Shown one piece after another: positions 6,570 through 13,102 of a DNA stretch of 16,474 bases (the first letter of the stretch is position 1; each line of letters starts with the position of its first letter). The notes beneath the pieces were generated by a model that saw only the letters and a list, made by a program, of their open reading frames with translations, did no database searches and was not told the origin of the DNA. The stretch comes from GCA-2746235 sp049609225 (GTDB taxonomy: Bacteria; Planctomycetota; UBA1135): assembly GCA_049609225.1 (NCBI GenBank), contig JBMYYH010000067.1:1-16474 (forward strand), read 5' to 3'. The translations under genes were made by a program, and so were the position numbers.

Positions 6570-7373
6570 ATGTCCATGCCCTTGGCCAAACGCAGCCGAA
6601 TCCTGTTGGGTTCCGGGATTGGCCTGCTTGCGCTTGGAATCCTGCTCGGCATCGCGCTGCGGTTCGTTTACATCTTCCAATGGAGCGATTCCATGCCCGA
6701 AGATGCGAGCTGGACCACCATCCTGCATCACTTCTTCTTTGATTGGGAGGCATGGTGGGCGATTCAATCGACAGGTACGGTTGTTTCGCTTTGGATTGCC
6801 ATCCTTGTTTCCTTCACCTTTGGCATCGGCTGCATTTATGCTGCGGGCATCGTGCGACCGGATTTCAAATTGCGACCTGAAAAAGCGACGGATCAAGAAG
6901 CCGTATTCGCGGTGCATGCTGCCGCTTTCGAAACGGATGCCGAGGCACGTCTGGTGGATTCCTTGCGCAAGGAAGCCGAACCCATCCTCTCCATCGTGGC
7001 CGAAGTGGAAGATCAAGTCGTCGGGCACATCCTGTTCTCGCCGGCGAGCTTGGAAGGTCGAGAGGAACTGCGGATCATGGGATTGGCGCCCATGGCGGTC
7101 CTGCCGAAATATCAGAACCTCGGTATCGGCTCGGCCCTCGTCAAAGAGGGGCTTGCCGCTTGCCGCAATGCGCAGATTGCCGCAGTCATCGTGCTCGGAC
7201 ATCCGCAGTACTACCCACGATTCGGATTCTGTCCGGCCGCCTCCACCTACGGCATCACTTCCGATTATGAAGTCCCTGATGGAGTTTTCCTTGCCCTACA
7301 ACTCAAGCGTCGCGCCTTGAAGGGATGCACCGGCAAGGTGCATTATCATCCGGCCTTCGCGTCGGTCGGTTAA
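6570..7373 (+). CDS. Membrane-anchored GNAT N-acetyltransferase (YhbS-like domain)
   Basis: The protein has 267 residues. Residues 11-36 and 70-94 are hydrophobic helices, separated by an aromatic- and acid-rich stretch (38-66) that would lie outside the membrane. From about residue 100 it is a full GNAT acetyltransferase close to the YhbS family: LRPEKATDQEAVFAVHAAAF at 101-120, VVGHILFSPASL at 150-161, the acetyl-CoA loop VLPKYQNLGIGSALV at 177-191, and VIVLGHPQYYPRFGF at 206-220. YhbS proteins are normally soluble and about 165 residues long, so the N-terminal membrane part is an addition. The substrate is unknown. There is no strong Shine-Dalgarno; a second ATG two codons downstream could also start it. 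Its TAA stop shares TTAA with the stop of the convergent kinase gene. Confidence 0.82.
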   Translation: MSMPLAKRSRILLGSGIGLLALGILLGIALRFVYIFQWSDSMPEDASWTTILHHFFFDWEAWWAIQSTGTVVSLWIAILVSFTFGIGCIYAAGIVRPDFKLRPEKATDQEAVFAVHAAAFETDAEARLVDSLRKEAEPILSIVAEVEDQVVGHILFSPASLEGREELRIMGLAPMAVLPKYQNLGIGSALVKEGLAACRNAQIAAVIVLGHPQYYPRFGFCPAASTYGITSDYEVPDGVFLALQLKRRALKGCTGKVHYHPAFASVG

Positions 7374-9064
7374 TCCGAAGATGGGAGGACCCGCGCGAGG
7401 ACGTCGCGAAGGGAGTTCAGATCAAATGGCTTCTGCAGGAATCCAGACAGCCCTTCGCCAAAGAATCGTTTCGAGACGTCTTGGATGTTGTACCCGCTGG
7501 TCAGGATGACCTTGACGTCCGGATGGATTCGACGCAATTCGCGGAAGACCTGTTCGCCATCGAACTCCGGCATGGTCAAATCCAGCAGGATGCAGTCGAT
7601 GGTCTCGGAGTTCTGCAGGTAGACATCAATGGCTTCACGGCCGTCTGCGGCCTGCAAAACCTTGAAGCCGAAGTGCTTCAGCATCTCTTGGCCGACAGCA
7701 CAGACGGCCGCCTCGTCGTCGGCGATCAGGATCGTGCCGCTGCCGCGCCAATCATGGTTCTGGGGAGTTCCAGATGGAGGAGCCAGGTTCGCCTCGGCAG
7801 TTGCAGCACTTATAGGGAAGAACACCTGAAAGCTGCTTCCCTGTTTTGGTGCACTTTGCACTTTCATCATGCCGTGGTGCCCGCGGACAATGCCCAAAAC
7901 GGCGGACATGCCCAATCCTCGACCAGTGAACTTGGTCGTGAAGAAGGGTTCGAAGACCTTGTTGCAAGTCTCCTGATCCATGCCGCAGCCGTCATCCGTG
8001 ACCTTGAAGTAGACGTAGCGTCCTTCCTCTAATGGAGCATCGGCGCCCTGCTGGAAAGGCTCCTGGAAAGTATCGAGGAAGGCACGATTGCAATCTTGAA
8101 CGCCTGCCGTCAGCTGGATGTTTCCACCCTGTTCTCCGAGGGCTTCCGACGCATTGGTGATCAGATTCATGATGACCTGACGCACCTGGGTTGGATCTCC
8201 ATCGAAGGTCGGAAGATCCGCCGGGAAGTCGATCTTCAAGACCGCCTTCTTGGACAGCGTGACATCCAGCAAGTGCGCCATTTCCGCCAGGAAACTGCCC
8301 AGGTGAATCGGCTCGATGACGAATTTGCCACGCCCTGAATAAGCGAGCATTTGTCCCGCCAACTCCGCACCCCGACGCGCCGCCTTCTCCACTTCCAGCA
8401 GGTTCCGATGCGCCACATGGCCTTCAGGGATATGGTCCAGTGCCAAATCGGTGTTGCCGAGCACGCTCATCAACAGGTTGTTGAAGTCATGCGCGATTCC
8501 ACCTGATAAAACCCCCAAGCTTTCCAGCTTCTGCGCATGCTGAATCTGACGCTCGAGCTCCACCCGATGCTCTTCTGCGCGCAAGCGGTCGGTGATGTCG
8601 ACCGAAACCACCAGTAGGTATTCGATCTCGCCGCCTTCATCAAAAACAGGCACGATGGTGGAGCGGAACCACATCTCCTGCCCATCCAATGCAATGAGCG
8701 GGGCCTCTTGATACGCGACTTCGCCGGTTTCACGGACATGCTCCAAACTTCTGAGCATGGTCGAGCGGAAATGCTCCGGGAACCAATGGATCGGGTAAGG
8801 CTTGCAGTAATAACTCTCTGCATCTTCAAGCTTGAGCGCGCCGACTCCGGCATGGCTCATGTACTTGAGATTGAAATCGAGATCGAGAACCTTGGTGCAG
8901 ACCGGCGAATGCTCCAGCCAAGCGCGACTCTTGCGATCATTCTCGCGCAAGTGGCGATTCTCCTGGCGTAGGGCCTGCAATTCTTCCTGCATAGCCGACA
9001 GTTTCCCTTCCGACTCCTGGAGTTGATCCTTGAGTTTGGACTGCGTTTGGGGGGAGTGATTCAT
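7370..9064 (-). CDS. Hybrid sensor histidine kinase: PAS - HisKA - HATPase - receiver
   Basis: The protein has 564 residues. I chose the ATG at 9064, which begins MNHSPQTQSKL; the frame stays open upstream but that part lies in the promoter region and is not protein-like. Residues 8-45 are a charged coiled coil. Residues 47-160 are a PAS domain ending in VSVDITDRLRAEE. HisKA carries LGVLSGGIAHDFNNLL (183-198) with phospho-acceptor His192. The ATPase has the N box (VIMNLITNASEAL, 297-309), G1 (DDGCGM, 357-362) and GRGLGMSAVLGIVRGHHG (381-398). The receiver (443-564) has Asp449/Asp450, phospho-acceptor Asp495 in LLDLTMP, Thr522 and Lys545. It has no membrane helix, so it senses in the cytoplasm. 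No separate response regulator lies nearby, so the output partner is unknown. A canonical promoter lies at 9098-9126. Confidence 0.95.
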   Translation of the reverse strand: MNHSPQTQSKLKDQLQESEGKLSAMQEELQALRQENRHLRENDRKSRAWLEHSPVCTKVLDLDFNLKYMSHAGVGALKLEDAESYYCKPYPIHWFPEHFRSTMLRSLEHVRETGEVAYQEAPLIALDGQEMWFRSTIVPVFDEGGEIEYLLVVSVDITDRLRAEEHRVELERQIQHAQKLESLGVLSGGIAHDFNNLLMSVLGNTDLALDHIPEGHVAHRNLLEVEKAARRGAELAGQMLAYSGRGKFVIEPIHLGSFLAEMAHLLDVTLSKKAVLKIDFPADLPTFDGDPTQVRQVIMNLITNASEALGEQGGNIQLTAGVQDCNRAFLDTFQEPFQQGADAPLEEGRYVYFKVTDDGCGMDQETCNKVFEPFFTTKFTGRGLGMSAVLGIVRGHHGMMKVQSAPKQGSSFQVFFPISAATAEANLAPPSGTPQNHDWRGSGTILIADDEAAVCAVGQEMLKHFGFKVLQAADGREAIDVYLQNSETIDCILLDLTMPEFDGEQVFRELRRIHPDVKVILTSGYNIQDVSKRFFGEGLSGFLQKPFDLNSLRDVLARVLPSSD

Positions 9065-9097
9065 GGGGGCCCGACGCCAGCTTGAGGGGAATATCCG

Positions 9098-9126
9098 ATT
9101 AGACCCCTTGGAGTGGACTCTGTCAA
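9098..9126 (-). promoter_or_regulatory. Canonical sigma70-like promoter for the hybrid kinase
   Basis: On the minus strand, TTGACA (9126-9121) and TCTAAT (9103-9098) are separated by exactly 17 bases. Initiation would fall near 9091, giving a leader of about 27 bases before the ATG at 9064. This is the best promoter match I found in the window. Confidence 0.65.
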
Positions 9127-9132
9127 TGAAAC

Positions 9133-9145
9133 TCGGCAGAGCCGA
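9133..9145. repeat. Short inverted repeat upstream of the O-methyltransferase gene
   Basis: TCGGC-AGA-GCCGA is a perfect five-base-pair inverted repeat. It lies just before the TAGAAT box of the plus-strand gene and upstream of the kinase -35, so it could act as an operator for both. It could also be chance. Confidence 0.3.
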
Positions 9146-9147
9146 CC

Positions 9148-9153
9148 TAGAAT
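9148..9153 (+). promoter_or_regulatory. -10 box (TAGAAT) 6 bases before the ATG at 9160
   Basis: TAGAAT occupies bases -12 to -7 relative to the ATG. Transcription would therefore begin at or next to the A of the start codon. There is no Shine-Dalgarno and no clear -35. Confidence 0.45.
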
Positions 9154-9159
9154 ACTCCC

Positions 9160-9825
9160 ATGTCGGAGCAGACTTGGAACCACGTGGATCAGCACTTTTT
9201 GCAGGCACTCCTGCCGCTTGACCCGATCATGGATCAGGTCTTGCAGAACGCCGTCGATGCAGAGCTGCCAGCAATCAACATCGAGGCCAATCAGGGCGCT
9301 TTCCTGCAGTTCTTGGCACGCATGTGCGGCGCCAAACGCATCCTTGAACTTGGCACCCTAGGCGGCTTCAGCACCGTCTGGATGGCGCGTGGCCTGCCTG
9401 CCGACGGCACCCTGGTCACCCTAGAGCTGGAACAGACCTGTGCCGAGGTCGCGCAACGCAACTTCGCTCTCGCCGGGGTCGAGGACCAAGTCGACCTACG
9501 TCTTGGGCCTGCCGCGGAGACTCTGCGCGCCATGATCGCAGCTGGAGAAGCGCCTTTTGATTTCGTCTTCTTCGATGCGGATAAGGAGGGGTACCCGGAA
9601 TACCTGGAGCTGACCATGCAGCTGGTTCATCCAGGTTCGGTCCTGGTCGCGGACAACGTCGTGCGCCAAGCGGAGATCCTGGATCCGAACAGTGAAGACC
9701 CGAGTGTGCAGGGTACGCAGGCATTCCTGCAGAAACTGGGTGAGGATCCACGCCTTGATGCGACTGCGTTGCAGACCGTCGGCGCCAAGGGGTACGACGG
9801 CTTCGCCTTGGCTTTGGTGCGATAG
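9160..9825 (+). CDS. SAM-dependent O-methyltransferase, family 3 (CCoAOMT-like)
   Basis: This 221-residue soluble enzyme has the length and motifs of the metal-dependent O-methyltransferases that methylate catechol-type hydroxyls. The SAM loop is ILELGTLGGFSTVWMA at 61-76, and the acidic ribose-binding strand is VTLELE at 86-91. The divalent-metal and catalytic residues are in FFDADKEGYPEYLEL (137-151; Asp139, Asp141, Lys142) and VADNVV (163-168; Asp165-Asn166). It ends with the typical KGYDGFALALV. The substrate is not predictable. There is no Shine-Dalgarno; a TAGAAT box six bases upstream suggests a leaderless transcript. It is divergent from the hybrid kinase, with 95 bp between them. Confidence 0.93.
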   Translation: MSEQTWNHVDQHFLQALLPLDPIMDQVLQNAVDAELPAINIEANQGAFLQFLARMCGAKRILELGTLGGFSTVWMARGLPADGTLVTLELEQTCAEVAQRNFALAGVEDQVDLRLGPAAETLRAMIAAGEAPFDFVFFDADKEGYPEYLELTMQLVHPGSVLVADNVVRQAEILDPNSEDPSVQGTQAFLQKLGEDPRLDATALQTVGAKGYDGFALALVR

Positions 9826-9845
9826 GGGGCTCCGCGAGAACGCAT

Positions 9846-9862
9846 CCCCGTTATCCTCGGGG
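9846..9862 (+). promoter_or_regulatory. TATCCT box inside a CCCCG/CGGGG inverted repeat
   Basis: CCCCG (9846-9850) pairs with CGGGG (9858-9862), and the loop holds TATCCT (9852-9857). TATCCT occupies -12 to -7 of the ATG at 9864. It can be read as a -10 box framed by an operator-like palindrome, or, if transcription starts upstream, as a hairpin whose GGGG is the only ribosome-binding sequence available. Confidence 0.4.
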
Positions 9863-9863
9863 T

Positions 9864-10310
9864 ATGTCGCGCCTTCTGTACCTGGCACCGCTCCTTCTTT
9901 GCCTTCTCCCTTCCTGCAGTGGAGGAGGTGGCACCGATTGGGGTGAAGAGATGAGCCTGCCGACTCAACAAGGCAAGGCCACCATGTATCACACTGCTGC
10001 GGTGAACCTGCAGACAGCCGGGTCCGTCCTTTCATCCATGGTCGAGGCCAATTACAACTTCGCCTCCAACCTTCCGGAGCAAGTCGATCGCGTCGATGGC
10101 AAGTTGACCTTGCGCCTGTGTAACGATAACCGAGAGACCATTGGGGAGATCAAGGTGGAAGGAGTCGAGCATGGGGCGGTGTCCTACTTCCAGGGCTTAG
10201 CACATCACGTTTCGAAAGCGGTTGGCGGCGAGGAAGTCATCATCATCCTGTGCGAGGAGACATTGGACACTCCCTTCTATACGGTGGACTGGTTGCCAAT
10301 CGATGGATAA
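9864..10310 (+). CDS. Hypothetical lipoprotein
   Basis: The protein has 148 residues. The signal peptide MSRLLYLAPLLLCLLPSC has a lipobox with Cys18, followed by SGGGG, a flexible linker seen in lipoproteins. The mature part contains a helix-prone stretch (AAVNLQTAGSVLSSMVEANY, 45-64), then beta-rich segments (LTLRLCNDNRETIGEIKVEG) and ends FYTVDWLPIDG. I recognise no family. It is probably anchored to the inner leaflet of the outer membrane or the outer face of the inner membrane. Its last bases overlap the start of the ABM-fold gene by eight bases, so the two are probably co-translated. Confidence 0.72.
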   Translation: MSRLLYLAPLLLCLLPSCSGGGGTDWGEEMSLPTQQGKATMYHTAAVNLQTAGSVLSSMVEANYNFASNLPEQVDRVDGKLTLRLCNDNRETIGEIKVEGVEHGAVSYFQGLAHHVSKAVGGEEVIIILCEETLDTPFYTVDWLPIDG

Positions 10311-10641
10311 GACCCAAGGGACTCCGTGTCTTGGATTTGCGGTGCTTTACCGTTGGCGCTTGAAGGAGGGCACGGAAGCCCAATTCAGCGCAGCGTGGGC
10401 GGACATCACACGTTTCCTGCGGGAACAGCGAGGCGCCTTGGGTTCTCGTCTACATCGCTGCGATGATGGCACTTGGATGGCCTATGCCCAATGGCCCACA
10501 CGCGAGGCATGGTCGGCCATGCAAGGATCCGCATCCGGGGTGCCGGAAGCTTCGCGCGTCATGAAGGAATGCATTCTTGAATCCTTCGAAGACCTGCCCC
10601 TGACTCCCGAGGTGGATCTCCTGATCCCCGCAACTTGCTGA
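10303..10641 (+). CDS. ABM-fold monooxygenase-like protein
   Basis: The protein has 112 residues. I chose the ATG at 10303, inside the end of the lipoprotein gene in another frame. The frame is open further upstream, but that part is the lipoprotein's shadow. LGFAVLYRWRLKEGTEAQF (10-28), FSAAWADITRF (28-38), GALGSRLHRCDDGTWMAYAQW (44-64) and the helix after it match the antibiotic-biosynthesis-monooxygenase (ABM) ferredoxin-like fold. These proteins usually work as dimers and oxidise quinols or degrade heme, but many have no known activity, so the reaction is open. Its TGA stop overlaps an ATG (TGATG) that opens the disrupted zinc-ribbon gene. Confidence 0.78.
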   Translation: MDKTQGTPCLGFAVLYRWRLKEGTEAQFSAAWADITRFLREQRGALGSRLHRCDDGTWMAYAQWPTREAWSAMQGSASGVPEASRVMKECILESFEDLPLTPEVDLLIPATC

Positions 10642-10828
10642 TGGCGGATTCCACTTCCTGGCTGACGATCCCCAGACGCTCCGGCCCTGGGAAGGCCCAT
10701 GCCCCGGCTGCGATGTTTTGCTCTACCAGTCCTGGCAATGTCCCTCGTGTGAGTTGAACTTTGGCCAGGCGAAGAATGATCCACTGACCGCCTTCTTGCT
10801 GAAACACGGTGCCTTCCGCACTGTTTAA
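10641..10828 (+). CDS. Small zinc-ribbon protein with a disrupted reading frame near its start
   Basis: Bases 10646-10828 encode a protein-like frame: GFHFLADDPQTLRPWEG, then CPGC and, nine residues later, CPSC, then ELNFGQAKNDPLTAFLLKHG and a TAA stop. C-x2-C-x9-C-x2-C is a zinc ribbon. This frame has no ATG, GTG or TTG start ahead of the zinc site and is closed upstream by a TGA at 10622. An ATG at 10641 overlaps the previous stop as TGATG, the usual coupling arrangement, but it is in another frame. Adding one base within codons 2-4 would join them into a protein of about 62 residues. I infer a lost base (real or a base-call error). A non-standard start such as the in-frame CTG is the alternative. 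It is too short and broken for ordinary gene callers. Confidence 0.5.
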
Positions 10829-10843
10829 GAGCGGGCTTCGCTG

Positions 10844-11353
10844 TTACGCGGGCCGTTCTTTCCGCAGCCGCACCATGTCGCCACTGCGCAAGACGATGGC
10901 GTACCCGAACCCTTCAAACAATCGAATCAAACGAGGGTTGGTGGCGGAGGTGTCTGTGGCAAAAACCATCATGCCCTGCTTCTGGAACCATCGTTCTCCC
11001 TGTTGCACCAGGCTGCGTGCCACCCCGCGGCGCCTTGCGGCGGGATCGACATAGGTCGTGGAGAAGAGGCCGAAGGCTTGACCATCTTCGTCGCTCTCCA
11101 AACGCACGATGGTGTGCCCGAGGATGCTCTGGTGCTCGGCATCGAGTGCTAAGTAAACCTCGGCGGTGACGGATGGATCCTCCAGATGCCAACGCAGGCG
11201 CTCGCGCAACCATTCCATGCTGTAAAGCGCAGCACCTTCCTCTTCGCCCAAGACTTCCTGCAGAGTAAGGCGCATACGCCGAGCGATCAGTTCACGTTCG
11301 TCGGCCGAGGTTCGATCCAAGGCACGCACGATGCAGGGATCGGGAGCGGGCAT
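10844..11353 (-). CDS. GNAT family N-acetyltransferase
   Basis: The protein has 169 residues from the ATG at 11353; a TTG five codons upstream is possible but less likely. The centre shows the GNAT core: LGHTIVRLESDEDGQAFGLF on the third and fourth strands, then the acetyl-CoA loop YVDPAARRRGVARSLVQQG with the RRxGxA signature. The C-terminal part is TDTSATNPRLIRLFEGFGY, typical of the family (N-x-x-x-x-x-x-E-x-x-G-F). The substrate is unknown. It has no Shine-Dalgarno; TATCTT lies 5 bases before the ATG. It is unrelated in detail to the YhbS-like domain at 6570-7373. Its stop lies 15 bases from the stop of the convergent zinc-ribbon frame. Confidence 0.88.
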   Translation of the reverse strand: MPAPDPCIVRALDRTSADERELIARRMRLTLQEVLGEEEGAALYSMEWLRERLRWHLEDPSVTAEVYLALDAEHQSILGHTIVRLESDEDGQAFGLFSTTYVDPAARRRGVARSLVQQGERWFQKQGMMVFATDTSATNPRLIRLFEGFGYAIVLRSGDMVRLRKERPA

Positions 11354-11358
11354 GCCGG

Positions 11359-11364
11359 AAGATA
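11359..11364 (-). promoter_or_regulatory. TANNNT box (TATCTT) 5 bases before the ATG at 11353
   Basis: On the minus strand TATCTT occupies -11 to -6 of the acetyltransferase start codon. No -35 and no Shine-Dalgarno are visible. It fits the leaderless set, with a spacing one base shorter than the others. Confidence 0.3.
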
Positions 11365-11429
11365 GCAAAGAATCCCACCCGCGCGCTGCTAGGGTCTAGG
11401 CACCCCTGCTCCTTTGCCCAGTCTTTCGG

Positions 11430-12191
11430 ATGACGTCCGCCCATCCCGCCACTCCCCCCAGTCTTTATCTCCTCGACTCCAGCCAACTGCAGCGCAGCAA
11501 CCTGCAGGATGCCGATGGTTATCTAATTTGGCTGACGGCAACCCTCATCGGTGTTGCGCATGGTGCCCTTGCGGTCTACTGCCTTTCGTTCAGCGGGGTG
11601 GAGATCGGCTTGGCAAACGTGATGTTCGCCTTGATGTCCTTTGGCTTCGCCCTCTACGCCAAGCACCAGGCGCATTCGCCTTGGATCCATCCGCTGGCCG
11701 TGGGATTGCTGCTCTCAGGAACTTCCTTCCTGTTGCATGGATATCCAGGGCCGATCGTGATCTTCCCCTACATCCTGATGCCCTTGCCGGCCTTCCGTGT
11801 GCTTGGATTGCATTGGGGAGGTGTGCTGATGGCAGGTTTCCTGGCTTCCGCAGCGCTTTCGCTGTTCGGCGGTGGAGTGGTGGAGATGCAGATGTCTTCC
11901 TCGGTGCGCATCAACGTCATGATCTCCTTGTGCATCGCCACCGGATTCGGCTGGGCCTTCGAATACGCCCGACGTCGCGCGGACCTGAACCTGGAAGACA
12001 TGCTGAAGAAGTTGCGCGTGCTGCACGGAGTGATTCCGATCTGCAGTTCCTGCAAGATGGTGCGGGAAGAGGGAGATTCCTGGCGTCAGATTGAGGAGTT
12101 GCTGCACCAAAAGGGGCAAGTGGAGTTCAGTCATGGATTGTGTGGAGATTGCCTCCATGAGGCGATGGAAGATCTGGGAGGCGGGGCCTAA
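11430..12191 (+). CDS. Six-helix membrane protein with C-terminal zinc-binding 'ICxxCK...FSHGLCxxC' module
   Basis: The protein has 253 residues. Six hydrophobic helices are visible at about 33-53, 60-77, 86-104, 107-122, 131-147 and 160-178. A basic, coiled segment follows (ARRRADLNLEDMLKKLRVLHG, about 180-200 when read through). The end carries C205 and C208 (PICSSCKMVRE) and C238 and C241 (FSHGLCGDC). This cysteine module, with the intervening W-x-x-I-E-x-x-x pattern, is common at the C-terminus of bacterial PAS/histidine-kinase and receiver proteins, where it follows a coiled coil and is thought to bind a metal. Here the membrane part looks like an MASE-type sensor, but no kinase or cyclase sits between. 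No Shine-Dalgarno precedes the ATG. The epimerase gene follows after 11 bases. Confidence 0.8.
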   Translation: MTSAHPATPPSLYLLDSSQLQRSNLQDADGYLIWLTATLIGVAHGALAVYCLSFSGVEIGLANVMFALMSFGFALYAKHQAHSPWIHPLAVGLLLSGTSFLLHGYPGPIVIFPYILMPLPAFRVLGLHWGGVLMAGFLASAALSLFGGGVVEMQMSSSVRINVMISLCIATGFGWAFEYARRRADLNLEDMLKKLRVLHGVIPICSSCKMVREEGDSWRQIEELLHQKGQVEFSHGLCGDCLHEAMEDLGGGA

Positions 12192-12202
12192 GGGAAGGCG
12201 TC

Positions 12203-13093
12203 ATGCAGGTTTTCATCACGGGCGCTTCGGGAATGGTGGGGACGGCACTGCAGGCCTCCTTGCTGGCGGCGGGGCATCAACCCGTGGCGTTAGCGCGCTC
12301 TTCTGATCCTCACGATGCTCCTTGTTGGGATCCCGAAACGGGAATCATCCATGCCGATCGCACCAAGGCCTGGGATGCGGTGGTGCATTTGGCCGGAGAC
12401 AACATCGGGGCTGGTCGCTGGACTGCGGAGAAGAAGCGACGCATCGTGGAGAGTCGGGTTGGTCCAACCGAAAAGTTGGCGCGGTTTCTCGCCAGCCTGA
12501 ACCAACCTCCGCAAGTCTTTCTTTCGGCATCCGCGGTTGGCATCTTCGGGGACCGTGGTGAGGAAGTCCTGACGGAAGAAAGTCCTCTCGGGGAAGGCTT
12601 CGTACCGGAGACCTGTGCTGCTTGGGAAGGCGCAACAACTTCGGCTGCAGAAGCGGGGGTGCGGGTTGCCATCGCACGCATTGGAGTCGTCGTCGATCCC
12701 TCCGGCGGAGCCTTGGCAAAAATGTTGCAGCCTTTCCGCCTGGGGCTCGGGGGTGTGACCGGCAGTGGCCGGCAAAGAATGAGTTGGATTGGTTTGGAAG
12801 ACACCGTCCGAGCCTTGCGCTTCCTCCTCGAAACCCCAACCCTGGCCGGCCCCATCCACCTGAGCGCTCCCGGAGTCGTCGATGCGCGTACTTTCACCAA
12901 GACTCTGGGCCAGGCTTTGCACCGACCGACCATCCTGCCGGTGCCCTCCTTCGTGATTCGGTTTCTATTCGGCGAGATGGGGCAAGTCCTGGTCTTGGAA
13001 GGGGCTCATGTGGCGCCCCAGCGGTTACTGGATGCCGGTTTTGAGTTCCGTCATCCGCAGTTGGCGCCGCTCCTTCAAGAGCTGCTGGGCTAA
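12203..13093 (+). CDS. TIGR01777 family SDR epimerase (YfcH/SDR39U1-like)
   Basis: The protein has 296 residues, normal for this family. A strong Shine-Dalgarno (AGGGAAGG, 12191-12198) sits just before the ATG. The Rossmann NAD(P) loop is ITGASGMVG at 5-13. The family signatures are VVHLAGDNIGAGRWT at 60-74 (followed by EKKRRIVESRV), FLSASAVGIFGDRGEE at 106-121 and MSWIGLEDTVRAL at 193-205. The C-terminal 50 residues (RPTILPVPSFVIRFLFGEMG onward) fit the DUF1731 tail. Members bind a dinucleotide, but the substrate is not known. In the SASAVG segment many relatives have a tyrosine (GYYG or GIYG) where this one has GIFG, so the usual SDR tyrosine may be missing. It probably shares an operon with the membrane gene upstream. 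Confidence 0.93.
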   Translation: MQVFITGASGMVGTALQASLLAAGHQPVALARSSDPHDAPCWDPETGIIHADRTKAWDAVVHLAGDNIGAGRWTAEKKRRIVESRVGPTEKLARFLASLNQPPQVFLSASAVGIFGDRGEEVLTEESPLGEGFVPETCAAWEGATTSAAEAGVRVAIARIGVVVDPSGGALAKMLQPFRLGLGGVTGSGRQRMSWIGLEDTVRALRFLLETPTLAGPIHLSAPGVVDARTFTKTLGQALHRPTILPVPSFVIRFLFGEMGQVLVLEGAHVAPQRLLDAGFEFRHPQLAPLLQELLG

Positions 13094-13096
13094 AAT
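13091..13096 (+). promoter_or_regulatory. -10 box (TAAAAT) 6 bases before the ATG at 13103, overlapping the epimerase stop
   Basis: TAAAAT occupies -12 to -7 of the ATG and its first three bases are the TAA stop of the preceding gene. No Shine-Dalgarno is present. It could serve an internal leaderless promoter; otherwise the large gene depends on read-through and termination-reinitiation. Confidence 0.35.
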
Positions 13097-13102
13097 GCCT
13101 GG

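Noticed and set aside
9065..9208. N-terminal extension of the hybrid kinase to 9208
   Set aside because: It would run through the canonical promoter and into the start of the divergent methyltransferase gene, and the extra residues are not protein-like.
10559..10807. Minus-strand open frame over the ABM gene end and the following region
   Set aside because: The plus strand here encodes a zinc ribbon with two CxxC pairs in one frame, which is much more protein-like.
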